A stretch of DNA of 33,053 nt from Propionibacteriaceae bacterium (GTDB taxonomy: Bacteria > Actinomycetota > Actinomycetes > Propionibacteriales > Propionibacteriaceae), in the NCBI GenBank assembly GCA_031266665.1, contig JAISAO010000018.1, forward strand, positions 1 through 33,053. Reading direction: 5' to 3'. Of this stretch, positions 13,625 to 21,809 are shown one piece after another; position 1 is the stretch's first letter, and every line of letters begins with the position of its first letter. The translations under genes and the position numbers were made by a program. Below the pieces are notes generated by a model. The model was not told the DNA's origin. It saw nothing but the letters and a program-made list of their open reading frames with translations, and ran no database searches.

Positions 13625-14938
13625 TCAGGCGTTGAGGACGTTGTCGACTTCGCTCATGAACTGTTCGACCGCCTGGTCGACCGTCACCGTCCCCAGGCCG
13701 AGCTCCGTGCCCAGAACGCGGAACTTCTCCTCGATGGTGCCGTAGCCGACCACCGGCACCGGCGGGGCATCGCCCAAGCGATCGGTGATCGACTGCTCGT
13801 AGTCGTAGATCTTCTGCGACAGCGGGTCCAGGTCGACGCCGGCCAACTGGGTGGCGCTGGCCGGGATGCCACGGTTGGTGCCGAAGACGGCGCCGACCGC
13901 CTCCGAGTTGAGCAGGAAGTCGACCAGGGTGGCGGCGGCCTCGGGCTGATCGGTGGTGGCGGCGATGGCGTGCATCATCGAGGGCTTGAGGTAGAGATCT
14001 TTGGCCCCGGCCCGGTAGGTCGGCGGCGCGGCGATGGTCAGGCTGGTCTGCTCGACGCCGAGGTCGCCCATATACGAGGCGCCGAAGTTGTCCCAGGTCA
14101 GCTCGGAGGCGGTCTGGGCCGAGCCGAAGCCGGACTTGGGGTAGACCTCCTCCAGCTTCGACTGGGGCACGCAGACGCCGTCCCGACAGGGCTGGCCGGC
14201 CTGCCAGAAGGCTTTCAGCTCGTCGGCCGTGAAGTTGACCTCGGATTCGTCCGTGAACAGGTCCTTGCCCTGGGCCCGCATCCAAATCTCGAAGTTCTGG
14301 ATCCGGCCGGACCAGTCCTGGCCGCCGTAGACCGTGCCGCCGCCGGCCTGGGTCACCTGGTCCATCCAGGCGTCGTAGTCCGCGAAGGCGGTGCCGCCGG
14401 CGTAGGGGGACACGCCGGTCGCGCTCAGGACGTCGTTGTTGAGGTACATGGCCCAGGCGTTGGTGCCGATGGAGATAGCGGTGGTGTGGCCGTCGACCAC
14501 GCCGATGCCGAGGGCGGCCTCGGTGAAGCCGTCGGTCTTGATGGTGTTGCCGAGGTAGGGGGCGAGGTCGAGCAGCAGGCTGTTCTCGGAGTATTGGCGC
14601 AGGTAGGAGTAGTCGAACATCATGACGTCCGGCAGGCCGCCGCCGGCGGCCTCGATCTGACGCTTCTCCCAGAACTCGGGGAAGGCCAGGAAGGTCTGAT
14701 TGACCTTGATATTGGGGTACTGCTGGTTGAACAGGGCGACGGCTTGCTCGTACATCTCGGCCCGGACGTCGTTGCCCCAGAAGGCCAGGTCGAGGGTGAT
14801 CTGCTGGCTGGTGTCGACGCCGCCGGGCGACCCGTCGGAAGCGGCCGGGTCGGTGTTGTCGGAGTCGTCGCCGCAGCCGGCCAGGAGCGTGGCCGCGAGG
14901 GCCAGTCCTAAGACGGGGGCGAGTCGTTTGGCGAGCAT
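13625..14938 (-). CDS. Extracellular solute-binding lipoprotein (CUT1 sugar ABC importer)
   Basis: A 437-residue lipoprotein that captures the sugar outside the membrane. The signal peptide ends in the lipobox LLAGC, with Cys22 as the anchor. The mature part has family 1 binding-protein features: QITLDLAFWGNDVRAEMYEQ, LFNQQYPNIKVNQTF and the late MMHAIAATTDQPEAAATLVDFLLNSEAVG segment. The ATG at 14938 is chosen because AAGGAG precedes it at normal spacing and it begins the signal sequence. First gene of the leftward operon, behind a promoter flanked by two LacI-type operators. The ligand cannot be told from sequence. Confidence 0.93.
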   Translation of the reverse strand: MLAKRLAPVLGLALAATLLAGCGDDSDNTDPAASDGSPGGVDTSQQITLDLAFWGNDVRAEMYEQAVALFNQQYPNIKVNQTFLAFPEFWEKRQIEAAGGGLPDVMMFDYSYLRQYSENSLLLDLAPYLGNTIKTDGFTEAALGIGVVDGHTTAISIGTNAWAMYLNNDVLSATGVSPYAGGTAFADYDAWMDQVTQAGGGTVYGGQDWSGRIQNFEIWMRAQGKDLFTDESEVNFTADELKAFWQAGQPCRDGVCVPQSKLEEVYPKSGFGSAQTASELTWDNFGASYMGDLGVEQTSLTIAAPPTYRAGAKDLYLKPSMMHAIAATTDQPEAAATLVDFLLNSEAVGAVFGTNRGIPASATQLAGVDLDPLSQKIYDYEQSITDRLGDAPPVPVVGYGTIEEKFRVLGTELGLGTVTVDQAVEQFMSEVDNVLNA

Positions 14939-15042
14939 GGTGGTTCTCTCCTTCGAGGGTCGGGCCGATGGTTGGGATCGGCCGGTGCGATGGAACTGGA
15001 TCGGTGTCGGCTGTGGGGCCGTCCAAGGCTCCTCGATGAGCT

Positions 15043-15060
15043 TTGGAAAGCGGTTACCAA
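15043..15060. promoter_or_regulatory. LacI-type operator O1 of the ABC operon
   Basis: TTGGAAAGCGGTTACCAA, an imperfect 18-base palindrome (14 of 18 positions symmetric) with the central CG typical of LacI-family sites. It begins directly downstream of the predicted -10 box. Confidence 0.75.
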
Positions 15061-15061
15061 T

Positions 15062-15090
15062 AACGTAGCGGAGTTCTTCCCCGGGCGCAA
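15062..15090 (-). promoter_or_regulatory. Promoter of the sugar ABC operon
   Basis: Read leftwards, TTGCGC (15090-15085) and TACGTT (15067-15062) are 17 bases apart. Operator O1 lies immediately downstream and O2 lies 18 bases upstream of the -35 box. The two operator centres are 66 bases apart, which would allow looping by a tetramer or independent dimers. Confidence 0.6.
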
Positions 15091-15108
15091 GCCATGGCGC
15101 CGGAGTTT

Positions 15109-15126
15109 TTGGCAACCGCTTGCCCG
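15109..15126. promoter_or_regulatory. LacI-type operator O2 of the ABC operon
   Basis: TTGGCAACCGCTTGCCCG, with GGCAA and TTGCC as perfect arms around CCGC. Same consensus as the sites at 15043, 19465 and 20875. Confidence 0.72.
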
Positions 15127-15223
15127 GAGGGGCGCCGGGGGACCGCCCGGTCCCGGCCGCCGCTGGCCGGGGGACCGTCCGGGCGGGCGTTCGTCTGGCG
15201 GCGGGCCCGACCGGGTGGCTCAC

Positions 15224-15266
15224 CCTTGATTCACCGCTCGCCCCGGAGAGCAGCGGTGGATCAGGG
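15224..15266 (-). terminator. Hairpin ending the oxidoreductase operon
   Basis: CCTTGATTCACCGCT (15224-15238) pairs with AGCGGTGGATCAGG and beyond (15252-15266) with two G-U pairs around a 13-base loop. It lies just past the stop codon of the leftward oxidoreductase gene. The stem sequence (GATCCACCGCT) is the same core seen in the ends of elements A and B. Confidence 0.65.
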
Positions 15267-15267
15267 C

Positions 15268-16413
15268 TCAGCGCAGGTCGACGACCTGGGAGCGGAATGA
15301 TCGCCGGTGCGTCGGGTGGACGGCCAGGGCGGCCGGCGTGACGGGGGCGCCGCCGGCGTCGGCGCTGGCGTAGATGGCGGCCACGATCTCCAAGGCCCGG
15401 GCCCCGGCGGCGGCCGTGTCGGGCAGCGGGGCGCCTTGAAGCAGGGCGTCGAAGACGTCGCGCAGCAGCGGGGCATGGCCGGAGGCCTCCGCCGCCGGGG
15501 GGAAGGCCCAGCCGGCGGCCTCGGCCGGGGGCACGTCTGGCGCCGGCGTGATCGACCAGTTGTCAAGGCCGTGGCCGTAGAGGTGGTCGAGGCTGACGGT
15601 CGCCCTGGTCGTGTCGATCCGGATCGAACTGGTCTGGCGGGGCGAGATGGCGCTGGAGACGGCGTTGGCGATGACCCCGCTGGCGAAGCGGATGGTGGCG
15701 GTCGAGACGTCCTCGGTCTCGGTGGCGCGGGCCAGGCGCCAGAGCTGGGCCCGGACCTCGGCCCAATCGCCCAGCAGGAAGGCCAACAGGTCGAGTTGGT
15801 GGATGCCGTGGCCCAGCGTGGTGCCGCCGCCCTCGGTCTGCCAACGGCCGCGCCAGGGGACGGCGAAGTAGGCCGCGTCGCGGTGCCACAGGGTCAGGCA
15901 CTGGGCCAGCAGCGGGCGGCCCAGGGCGCCGGCTTGGAGCAGGCGGCGGACGTGGGCGGCGGCCGTGCCTGTGCGCTGCTGGAAGACGACGGCCAACTGG
16001 CGGTCGGCCGCCCGGGCGGCGGCCAGCATGTCGTCCAGTTGGTCGAGCGACGCCGCCGGGGGCTTCTCGACCACGACGTGGGCGCCGGCGGCGAAACTGT
16101 CCAGCGCCTGTTGGCGGTGGGCCTCGGGCGGCGTGCAGATGAGCACCACGTCCGGGCGCTCGGCCGCCAGCAGGTCTTGGTGGTTGTCGTAGACGGCGGG
16201 GCCGCCCCACTGGGCGGCGAAGGCCTCGGCCTTGGGCCGGTGGCGGTTGGTCACGGCCACCAGGGTGGCCCGGGGATGGGCGGCGACGGCGCGGGCGTGG
16301 AGGTGGGCCACGGCGCCGGTGCCGACGATGGCGCAGCGCAGACGGGTCGGGCGGGTCATAGGCTCCCGGGCGGTCCCGGCGGCCAGAGCGGTGGCCGGGG
16401 TCGGGCGGGTCAT
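15268..16413 (-). CDS. Gfo/Idh/MocA-family sugar oxidoreductase
   Basis: A 381-residue NAD(P)-dependent dehydrogenase family member acting on sugars or sugar derivatives in the cytoplasm. The Rossmann fold starts at LRCAIVGTGAVAHLHARAV. The catalytic-site EKP motif is in VVEKPPAASLDQLDDML, and HGIHQLDLLAFLLGDWAEV is the conserved C-domain segment. The ATG at 16413 overlaps the upstream stop (ATGA). A second ATG at 16359 gives MTRPTRLRCAIVG and is probably the ancestral start, because a tandem duplication has copied the start region and added 18 residues. Last gene of the four-gene leftward operon from 19421. Confidence 0.92.
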   Translation of the reverse strand: MTRPTPATALAAGTAREPMTRPTRLRCAIVGTGAVAHLHARAVAAHPRATLVAVTNRHRPKAEAFAAQWGGPAVYDNHQDLLAAERPDVVLICTPPEAHRQQALDSFAAGAHVVVEKPPAASLDQLDDMLAAARAADRQLAVVFQQRTGTAAAHVRRLLQAGALGRPLLAQCLTLWHRDAAYFAVPWRGRWQTEGGGTTLGHGIHQLDLLAFLLGDWAEVRAQLWRLARATETEDVSTATIRFASGVIANAVSSAISPRQTSSIRIDTTRATVSLDHLYGHGLDNWSITPAPDVPPAEAAGWAFPPAAEASGHAPLLRDVFDALLQGAPLPDTAAAGARALEIVAAIYASADAGGAPVTPAALAVHPTHRRSFRSQVVDLR

Positions 16414-16455
16414 AGCGGCTCCCGGGCGGTCTCGGCGGCCAGGTCGGTGGCCTGG
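16346..16455. repeat. 54/56-bp tandem duplication at a gene junction
   Basis: GTCGGGCGGGTCATA followed by GGCTCCCGGGCGGT and CGGCGGCCAG occurs at 16346 and again at 16400, the second copy two bases longer. It spans the end of the PmoA-like gene and the start of the oxidoreductase gene. As a result TAREPL at the end of one protein reappears as TAREPM in the N-terminus of the next. Confidence 0.85.
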
Positions 16456-17288
16456 GACAGGTGGGTCAGCGGTCTCGGCCGGCCGACCACCAGGACGGCC
16501 GCCAGCCGGAGGCTGGCGCCGGGGGCCAGCCCGGTCTCGGCTTGGAAGAAGGGGGCGGGGCCCAGTCCGGCGTACTCCTCCGAGCGGGCGAACCAGGGGT
16601 GGGGGCCGCTCGGCTGGGCGTCGACCAGGAGCACCGAGACGGGATCGCGGGGGGCCGTGAAGGCCAGCCAGGGACCGGACGCGCCCCGGGCGGCCTCGCC
16701 CGTCGGGCCGTTGGGGCCCGTGATCGCGCCGCCCCGGAAGGCCTCCGGGCCGCGCCAGAAGAGGCCGCCGTAGCCGGCGTCGTCCCGCCCCTGGGTGGCC
16801 GGGGAGCCGAGGCTGAGGGGGTCGCCGGTCAGGTTGGTCAAGTGGCTGGCCCAGGTCAGGGCCCAGGCGTTGGGGTCGAGGGGGCGGGCCGTCAGCCGGC
16901 GGCGCTCGGCCAAAATCCTCTGGCCTGGTTCGGTTATCCAGTCCAGGGTTTCGACCACGACGGCGACGGCCCCCGGCCGGACGGTCTCGAAGCTGCGGTG
17001 GACCTGGGCGCCGTTGTTCGGCAGTTGGACGTATCCCCGGTCCCGGAGATAGGTCGGGCCGCCCCAGAAATTGTCCGGGCCGACGTTGGGCAGGGCCAGG
17101 GAGAAGCCTTGGTGCCAGCGGTGGTCCCCCGGGCGGTGGGCGGTGGCGGGGTGGCCGTCGCGCGTTGTCAGCCGGGCGTAGGGGCGGGGGGACTCGAGCT
17201 GGGGCTGGCAGGGCCGGTAGACGTAGTCGGCCAGCGTCAGACCGTCCAGGCTGAGGACGAGGCGGTCGGGGGCGGTGGTGATGTCCAT
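16410..17288 (-). CDS. PmoA-like (DUF6807) family protein
   Basis: A 292-residue protein starting MDITTAPDRLVLSLDGLTLADYVYRP. It matches proteins annotated as PmoA family that occur in sugar-catabolism clusters next to Gfo/Idh/MocA oxidoreductases. The recognisable part is ATAHRPGDHRWHQGFSLALP with NFWGG shortly after, then the beta-rich core and DPVSVLLVDAQPSGPHPWFAR. The name is historical; there is no evidence of methane oxidation, and the fold resembles galactose-mutarotase-like carbohydrate-binding proteins. The ATG at 17288 begins 13 bases after the isomerase stop, with only a weak Shine-Dalgarno site. Reading further upstream would only add shadow sequence of the neighbouring gene. Function within the pathway is unknown. 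Confidence 0.75.
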   Translation of the reverse strand: MDITTAPDRLVLSLDGLTLADYVYRPCQPQLESPRPYARLTTRDGHPATAHRPGDHRWHQGFSLALPNVGPDNFWGGPTYLRDRGYVQLPNNGAQVHRSFETVRPGAVAVVVETLDWITEPGQRILAERRRLTARPLDPNAWALTWASHLTNLTGDPLSLGSPATQGRDDAGYGGLFWRGPEAFRGGAITGPNGPTGEAARGASGPWLAFTAPRDPVSVLLVDAQPSGPHPWFARSEEYAGLGPAPFFQAETGLAPGASLRLAAVLVVGRPRPLTHLSQATDLAAETAREPL

Positions 17289-17301
17289 GCGTTTTTGGAG
17301 T

Positions 17302-18261
17302 TTAGTCGAGGTAGGGGAGGACTTGGCGCCGGTAGCGGTCGGCCACGATGGCGGCCGTGACGGCGGCCTCCTCGGCCCAGACGGCCTGGTTGAAGATCTC
17401 GGTCTCGACGTCGCCGGCGTAGCCGGCGGCGGCCATCCAGCCGGTGATGGCGGGGAAGTCGATGTAGCCGTCGCCGACGTGGCCACGGGAGTGGAGCGGG
17501 TCGGCGGCCAGGGGGAGGATCCAGTCGCCGAGCTGGTAGGCGGCCAGCCGGCCCTCCCGGCCGGCCCGCCCGATCGACCGCTCCAACTCCGGGTCCCACC
17601 AGACGTGGTAGGTGTCGATGACGACGCCGACGGCCGTGGGCGGGAAGGGCGCCGCTAGGTCGAGGGCCTGGGCGGTCGTGGCGATGACGCCGCGGTCGGC
17701 CGTGAAGAGCGGGTGCATCGGCTCGAGCACGAGTCGGACGCCGTGGTCGAGGGCGGTGGGGACGAGGTCGGCGATCCGGTCGGCCAGGCGGCGGCGGGTG
17801 GCGGCCAAGTCACGGTCCGCCGCCGTCGCCTGCGGGCGCGGGCCTTGGCCCGGCCGGCTCAGGGCCGGGAGGCCGCCGACGACCAGGACCAGTTCGGCCG
17901 CGCCGACCGTGGCGGCCTCCTCGATGGCGCGGCGGTTGTCGTCCAGGGCGGCCCGGGCGGCAACCGGGTCCGAGGCGGTCAGGAAGCCGCCGCGACAGAG
18001 CGTCGAGACGCGCAGGCCGGCCGCGGCCACGATCCGGGCGGCCGCCCGGGCGCCGGTCTGCCGCACCCGGTCGCGCCACAGTCCGATGGCGGCGTAGCCG
18101 GCGGCGGCCGCGACGGCCACGGCTTGCTCCAGCCGGGCGTGCTTGACAGTGGCCTGGTTGAGGGAGCAGCGGGCCAGGTCGGCGGGGCGGGCCGGGGTGG
18201 CGTGGCCGCCCCGGTTGGCGGGACCGCCCACTCGGGCGGGACCGCCCCGGTTGGCGGTCAC
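17302..18261 (-). CDS. Sugar phosphate isomerase/epimerase-type TIM-barrel protein
   Basis: 319 residues from GTG 18261, which overlaps the upstream stop as GTGA. The xylose isomerase-like TIM barrel (AP-endonuclease 2 family) starts at LARCSLNQATV. Metal ligands are visible in RLVLEPMHP, GVVIDTYHVWWDP and GDVETEIFN (Glu, Asp/His, Glu), and CRGGFLTA is a conserved substrate loop. Members interconvert ketoses or epimerise or dehydrate keto-sugars. The N-terminal 28 residues are Gly/Ala/Pro-rich and carry a 16-bp direct repeat (18206-18221, 18242-18257), so the real start could be internal. It is coupled to the oxidoreductase upstream, consistent with a pathway in which the sugar is first oxidised to a keto form. 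Confidence 0.85.
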   Translation of the reverse strand: MTANRGGPARVGGPANRGGHATPARPADLARCSLNQATVKHARLEQAVAVAAAAGYAAIGLWRDRVRQTGARAAARIVAAAGLRVSTLCRGGFLTASDPVAARAALDDNRRAIEEAATVGAAELVLVVGGLPALSRPGQGPRPQATAADRDLAATRRRLADRIADLVPTALDHGVRLVLEPMHPLFTADRGVIATTAQALDLAAPFPPTAVGVVIDTYHVWWDPELERSIGRAGREGRLAAYQLGDWILPLAADPLHSRGHVGDGYIDFPAITGWMAAAGYAGDVETEIFNQAVWAEEAAVTAAIVADRYRRQVLPYLD

Positions 18262-19421
18262 AGCTCGATCTCCGGCACGTCGAGGCGCCGGCCCTCGGCC
18301 GAGCTCTGGAGCGCCAGGTCGGCCAATTGGGCGCCACGGGCGGCCGACAGCAGGTCGAAGCGGTGGGGTCGGCCGGCCGCCACATCGGCCAAGAACTCGG
18401 CCCACTGGGCTTTGAAGCCGTTGTCCAAGTCGGCGTTGGCGGGGACCTGGCTCCACTGGTCGCGGAACGGGATCGGGTTGCGGACATCCGGGTCCCAGGT
18501 CGCCCTAGGCGTGATCGAGCGCTGCTGGGCAACACAGTCGTGGAGGGTCGCCACGGCCGAGCCGTCGGTGCCGTGGAGCTGGAACTCGACCAGGTCGTCG
18601 CGGTGGACGCGGACGCACCAGGAGGAATTGATCTGGGCCACGACCCGGTCGCCGGCCGGCGTCTCGAGCCCGAAGATGCCGTAGGCGGCGTCGTCGGCCG
18701 TGGCCCGGTAGGCCTGGCCGCGCTCGTCCCAACGGCGGTCGAGCTGGGTGGCGGTCTGGGTGTAAAGGTCGCGCACGCGGCCGACGACGCCCTCCATGAC
18801 GTAGTTCCAATGGGAGTACATGTCGGTCACCAGGGAGCCGCCGGCCTCGCGCCGGTAGTTCCAACTGGGGCGCTGGGACGGCTGGGTCTGGCCCTCGAAG
18901 ACCCAGTAGCCGAAATCGATCGTGAACGACAGCGGGCGGCCGAAGAAGCCCTCTTCGACTAGGCGGCGGAGCTTGACCAGGCCGGGCAGGTAGAGCTTGT
19001 CGTGGACGACGCCGGCCGTCACGCCGGCGGCCCGTTGGAGGCGGGCCAAGGCGATGGCCTCGGACACCGTCTCGGCGGTCGGCTTCTCCGTGTACACGGC
19101 TTTGCCGGCCCGCATCGCCTTGGTCAAGGTGGCCGGGCGGAGGCCGGTGCGGGCGGCGTCGAAGACGACGTCGGTCGCGGGGTCGGCGATGATGGCGTCG
19201 AGGTCGGTCGTCCACTCGGCCACGTCGTGGCGGGCGGCCAGCTCCCGCAGCTTGGCCTCGTTCCGGCCGACCAAGATGGGCTCGACTTGGAGGCGGCCGC
19301 CGTCGTCGAGGCGGAGGCCGCCTTGGTCGCGCAGCGGCAGGACGGAGCGGACGAGGTGTTGGGTGCGGCCCATGCGGCCGGTGACGCCGTTCATGGCGAC
19401 GCGGAGCGTGCGGTCGGGCAT
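18258..19421 (-). CDS. Gfo/Idh/MocA-family oxidoreductase (operon leader)
   Basis: A 387-residue dehydrogenase. The N-terminal Rossmann segment LRVAMNGVTGRMGRTQHL has a GVTGRMG loop rather than the usual GxGxxG. AVYTEKPTAETVSEA is the EKP motif, and VVHDKLYLPGLVKLRRLVEEG and DFGYWVFEG belong to a subgroup that recurs beside isomerase/epimerase proteins. The ATG at 19421 follows GAGGAGG. First gene of the operon 19421-15268. The promoter and a LacI-type operator lie 45-90 bases upstream. Only 25% or so of features are shared by eye with the second oxidoreductase, so the two probably act on different intermediates. Confidence 0.92.
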   Translation of the reverse strand: MPDRTLRVAMNGVTGRMGRTQHLVRSVLPLRDQGGLRLDDGGRLQVEPILVGRNEAKLRELAARHDVAEWTTDLDAIIADPATDVVFDAARTGLRPATLTKAMRAGKAVYTEKPTAETVSEAIALARLQRAAGVTAGVVHDKLYLPGLVKLRRLVEEGFFGRPLSFTIDFGYWVFEGQTQPSQRPSWNYRREAGGSLVTDMYSHWNYVMEGVVGRVRDLYTQTATQLDRRWDERGQAYRATADDAAYGIFGLETPAGDRVVAQINSSWCVRVHRDDLVEFQLHGTDGSAVATLHDCVAQQRSITPRATWDPDVRNPIPFRDQWSQVPANADLDNGFKAQWAEFLADVAAGRPHRFDLLSAARGAQLADLALQSSAEGRRLDVPEIEL

Positions 19422-19464
19422 CGGTGCCTCCTCGACAGGTGGTGGGAGCCGTCCCGCAACGGTG

Positions 19465-19511
19465 CGGGAAAACGCTTTCCATAGACTAGACCATGTGGCC
19501 GCCGCCGGCAA
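19465..19511 (-). promoter_or_regulatory. Promoter and LacI-type operator of the oxidoreductase operon
   Basis: Leftwards, TTGCCG (19511-19506) and TAGTCT (19488-19483) are 17 bases apart. GGAAAACGCTTTCC (19467-19480) forms the operator directly downstream of the -10 box, the same arrangement as in the ABC operon. A further hairpin, TCCCGCA/TGCGGGA (19452-19469), overlaps it on the leader side. Confidence 0.7.
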
Positions 19512-19647
19512 CCGCCGATCCGCCCGGGAGGCTGGCGCCGAAACCCGCCCCGGCGCTCGAACGAGGCTGGCGTCGAAGTCCGTCCCGCCGCCCGGACGAC
19601 GCCCGACGCCGCCCTCCCAGGAGAGCGGTTGCCGTATATTGCGGCCT

Positions 19648-20700
19648 GTGGCTGTGACTCTGAGCGATGTGGCCGAGGCGGCCGGGGTGTCGCTGGCGAC
19701 GGCCTCGCGCGCCCTCCACGGCGCCTCCGGGCGGCGGCAGGTGCGCGGCGACCTCAAAGAGCGCGTCCAGGCCGCCGCCGCCCTGCTCAACTACACCACC
19801 GACGCCAACGCCCAGGCCACGGCGCGAGGCCGGACCAGCGTCCTCGGCGTCGTCGTCCACGACATCGCCGACCCCTACTTCGCCGCCCTGGTGGCCGGTG
19901 TGACACGGGCGGCCGACGCCGCCTCGCTCCAGGTCACGCTGGCCTCGACCCAGAACGAGCCGGCCCGGGAGGCCGAGTTGGTCCGCCTTTTGCAGCAGCA
20001 GCGGGCGCGCGCCATCGTGCTGTTGGGCGGCCGTCAGGCCGGCGCCCGGTCGGACGATCTGGACCAGGCCCTGCGTCATTACGCCGAGGCCGGCGGCGCG
20101 GTGGTCGTGGTGGGCCAGCCGCTGGCCGGCCTGGCCGCCGTCGCCATCGACAACCGGGGGGGCGCGGCGACGCTGGCCCGGGCGCTCCACGGCCTGGGCT
20201 ACCGCCGCCCGGCCGTCCTGGGCGGGCCGCCGGTCCACCTGACGGCCCGCGACCGGCGCGAGGGCTTCGCCCAGGCCTTCGCCGACCTGGGCGATCCGAT
20301 CCCCCCCGAGCGGATCGTGGCCGGTGCCTTCACCCATCGCGGCGGCGAGGAGGCCTTGCTCGAGCTCCTGGGCCGCTCGGGCCGGGATTTGGACGCCGAC
20401 GTCATCTTCGCCGTCAATGACGTCATGGCCCTGGGAGCGCTGGCGGTCGCCCGCGACCTGGGCATCGCCGTGCCGGAGCGGGTGGCGCTGGCCGGCTTTG
20501 ACGACATCACCAGCCTGCGGGATGTCGTGCCCGCTCTGACGACGGTGCGCGTGCCTCTGGGGCAGGTCGGCGCCTGGGCCACCGAGTTGGCCCTGGCCAA
20601 GGGCGAGGGATCGGCGCCGGTGGTGCGGGAGGTCCCCGTCGAGGTGGTCCTGCGGGCCTCGACACCACCGCTGGCCCACCGGACGCTTGAAAGTTCCTGA
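19648..20700 (+). CDS. LacI-family transcriptional regulator
   Basis: A 350-residue repressor. The N-terminal HTH TLSDVAEAAGVSLATASRAL is followed by the hinge helix region (NAQATARGRTSVLGVVVHDI) and a periplasmic-binding-protein-like effector domain ending in GFDDITSLRDVVPALTTVRVP. It is divergent from the oxidoreductase operon and upstream of the SDR operon. Four operators with the LacI central CG lie at 15043, 15109, 19465 and 20875, so it is the probable local controller. GTG 19648 is used although it has no good ribosome site; TTG 19639 lies 13 bases after AGGAGAG (19619-19625) and is a real alternative. The inducer is presumably the sugar or an intermediate. Confidence 0.92.
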   Translation: MAVTLSDVAEAAGVSLATASRALHGASGRRQVRGDLKERVQAAAALLNYTTDANAQATARGRTSVLGVVVHDIADPYFAALVAGVTRAADAASLQVTLASTQNEPAREAELVRLLQQQRARAIVLLGGRQAGARSDDLDQALRHYAEAGGAVVVVGQPLAGLAAVAIDNRGGAATLARALHGLGYRRPAVLGGPPVHLTARDRREGFAQAFADLGDPIPPERIVAGAFTHRGGEEALLELLGRSGRDLDADVIFAVNDVMALGALAVARDLGIAVPERVALAGFDDITSLRDVVPALTTVRVPLGQVGAWATELALAKGEGSAPVVREVPVEVVLRASTPPLAHRTLESS

Positions 20701-20874
20701 CCCGGAGGCGTCCAAGGAGGCGTCTGGCGCTGTCGTCGTGCGCCGGGTCCCAATCCGGCGCCCGTTTCCGCCTGGTCGCACACCCGGTCTGGCCGCCGCC
20801 ATGGTGTGGCCGGGGGAGACGTTGGCCAGTCCCGATGACGTCGCCCGCCTGGTCGCGCCGCCGGGCGACCGGCT

Positions 20875-20892
20875 TTGGAAAGCGCTTGCTAA
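20875..20892. promoter_or_regulatory. LacI-type operator of the SDR-flavoprotein operon
   Basis: TTGGAAAGCGCTTGCTAA, symmetric at most positions around a central CG, 70 bases before the SDR start. Its left half equals that of operator O1. Clear -35 and -10 boxes could not be assigned here. Confidence 0.68.
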
Positions 20893-20962
20893 GAGTCCTG
20901 GAGGCGTGCCATGATCGGCCTGGGCCGCGTTCCGCCGGCCCAATCCAGCGAAGGAGGCGACG

Positions 20963-21793
20963 ATGCCCCCCGTGGCCCTCGTCACCGGCGGCAGCCGCGG
21001 GATCGGCCTGGGCGTCTCCCGGCGCCTGCTCCAAGACGGCTTCGCCGTCGCCATTCTGGCCCGGCGGCCCTCCCCGGCGGCGGTCGCGGAGTTGCGGGCC
21101 GAGGCCGGGGAGGACCGCGTTCTCTACCTCCAGGGCTCGGTGGCCGACCTGGCCGACCAGCGGCGCTACCTCGACGCCGCCCTGGAGCGGTGGGGCCGCC
21201 TCGACCTCCTGGTCAACAATGCCGGTGTCGCCCCGGCGGTCCGGGCCGACCTGCTTGAGGCCACGCCCGAGTCCTTCGACCGGGTGCTCGGAGTCAACCT
21301 GCGCGGCCCCCACTTCCTCACCCAGGCCTTCGCCCGGGCCGTGCTCGGCCACCGCCTCGACCCGCCGCCCCCCGACTCTCGGGCGGCCTGGTCCGAGAGC
21401 GCTGGCGGTGCCGGAGCCGACCCGCCGGACCGGCCCCTGGCCACCATCGTCAACATCTCATCCATCTCGGCCACGGCCGTGTCCACAGACCGCGGCGACT
21501 ATTGCCTGTCCAAAGCCGGCCTGGCCATGGCGACCCAGCTGTGGGCCGTCCGCCTGGCGCCCGTGGGCATCGTCGTCTACGAGGTCCGGCCGGGGATCAT
21601 CGCCACCGATATGACGGCCGCCGCGCGCGCCAAGTACGACCAGTTCTTGGCCGACGGCCACCTCCCGATCGCCCGCTGGGGCCGGCCGGCCGACGTGGCG
21701 GCGGCGGTGTCGCTGCTGGCCGCGGGCGGGACACCGTACTCGACCGGGGAGGTCTTCCACGTCGACGGCGGCCTCCACACCCCCGTCCTCTGA
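20963..21793 (+). CDS. SDR-family oxidoreductase (3-oxoacyl-ACP reductase-like)
   Basis: A 276-residue short-chain dehydrogenase. The cofactor loop is TGGSRGIGLGV at residues 8-18; LLVNNAGVAP, NISSISAT (catalytic Ser) and YCLSK (catalytic Tyr/Lys near residue 180) complete the classical SDR set. VRPGIIATDMT and the C-terminal YSTGEVFHVDGG are typical. Between the NLRGPHFL helix and the Ser strand there is an extra Pro/Ala-rich insert of about 30 residues (DPPPPDSRAAW and after), unusual for the fold. AAGGAGG precedes the ATG. The flavoprotein gene follows after 16 bases. A sugar or sugar-acid dehydrogenase role is suggested by context. Confidence 0.9.
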   Translation: MPPVALVTGGSRGIGLGVSRRLLQDGFAVAILARRPSPAAVAELRAEAGEDRVLYLQGSVADLADQRRYLDAALERWGRLDLLVNNAGVAPAVRADLLEATPESFDRVLGVNLRGPHFLTQAFARAVLGHRLDPPPPDSRAAWSESAGGAGADPPDRPLATIVNISSISATAVSTDRGDYCLSKAGLAMATQLWAVRLAPVGIVVYEVRPGIIATDMTAAARAKYDQFLADGHLPIARWGRPADVAAAVSLLAAGGTPYSTGEVFHVDGGLHTPVL

Positions 21794-21809
21794 GTCGGTG
21801 GGGGCCACG

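Noticed and set aside
13523-14911. Long open frame on the + strand opposite the binding-protein gene
   Set aside because: Gly/Val/Asp-rich composition typical of the complement of a high-GC gene; no motif and no ribosome site. The same applies to other long antisense frames in the window.
20263-20310. Weak LacI-like half sites inside coding sequence and near 19625
   Set aside because: Only one half resembles the consensus; symmetry is below that of the four reported operators.
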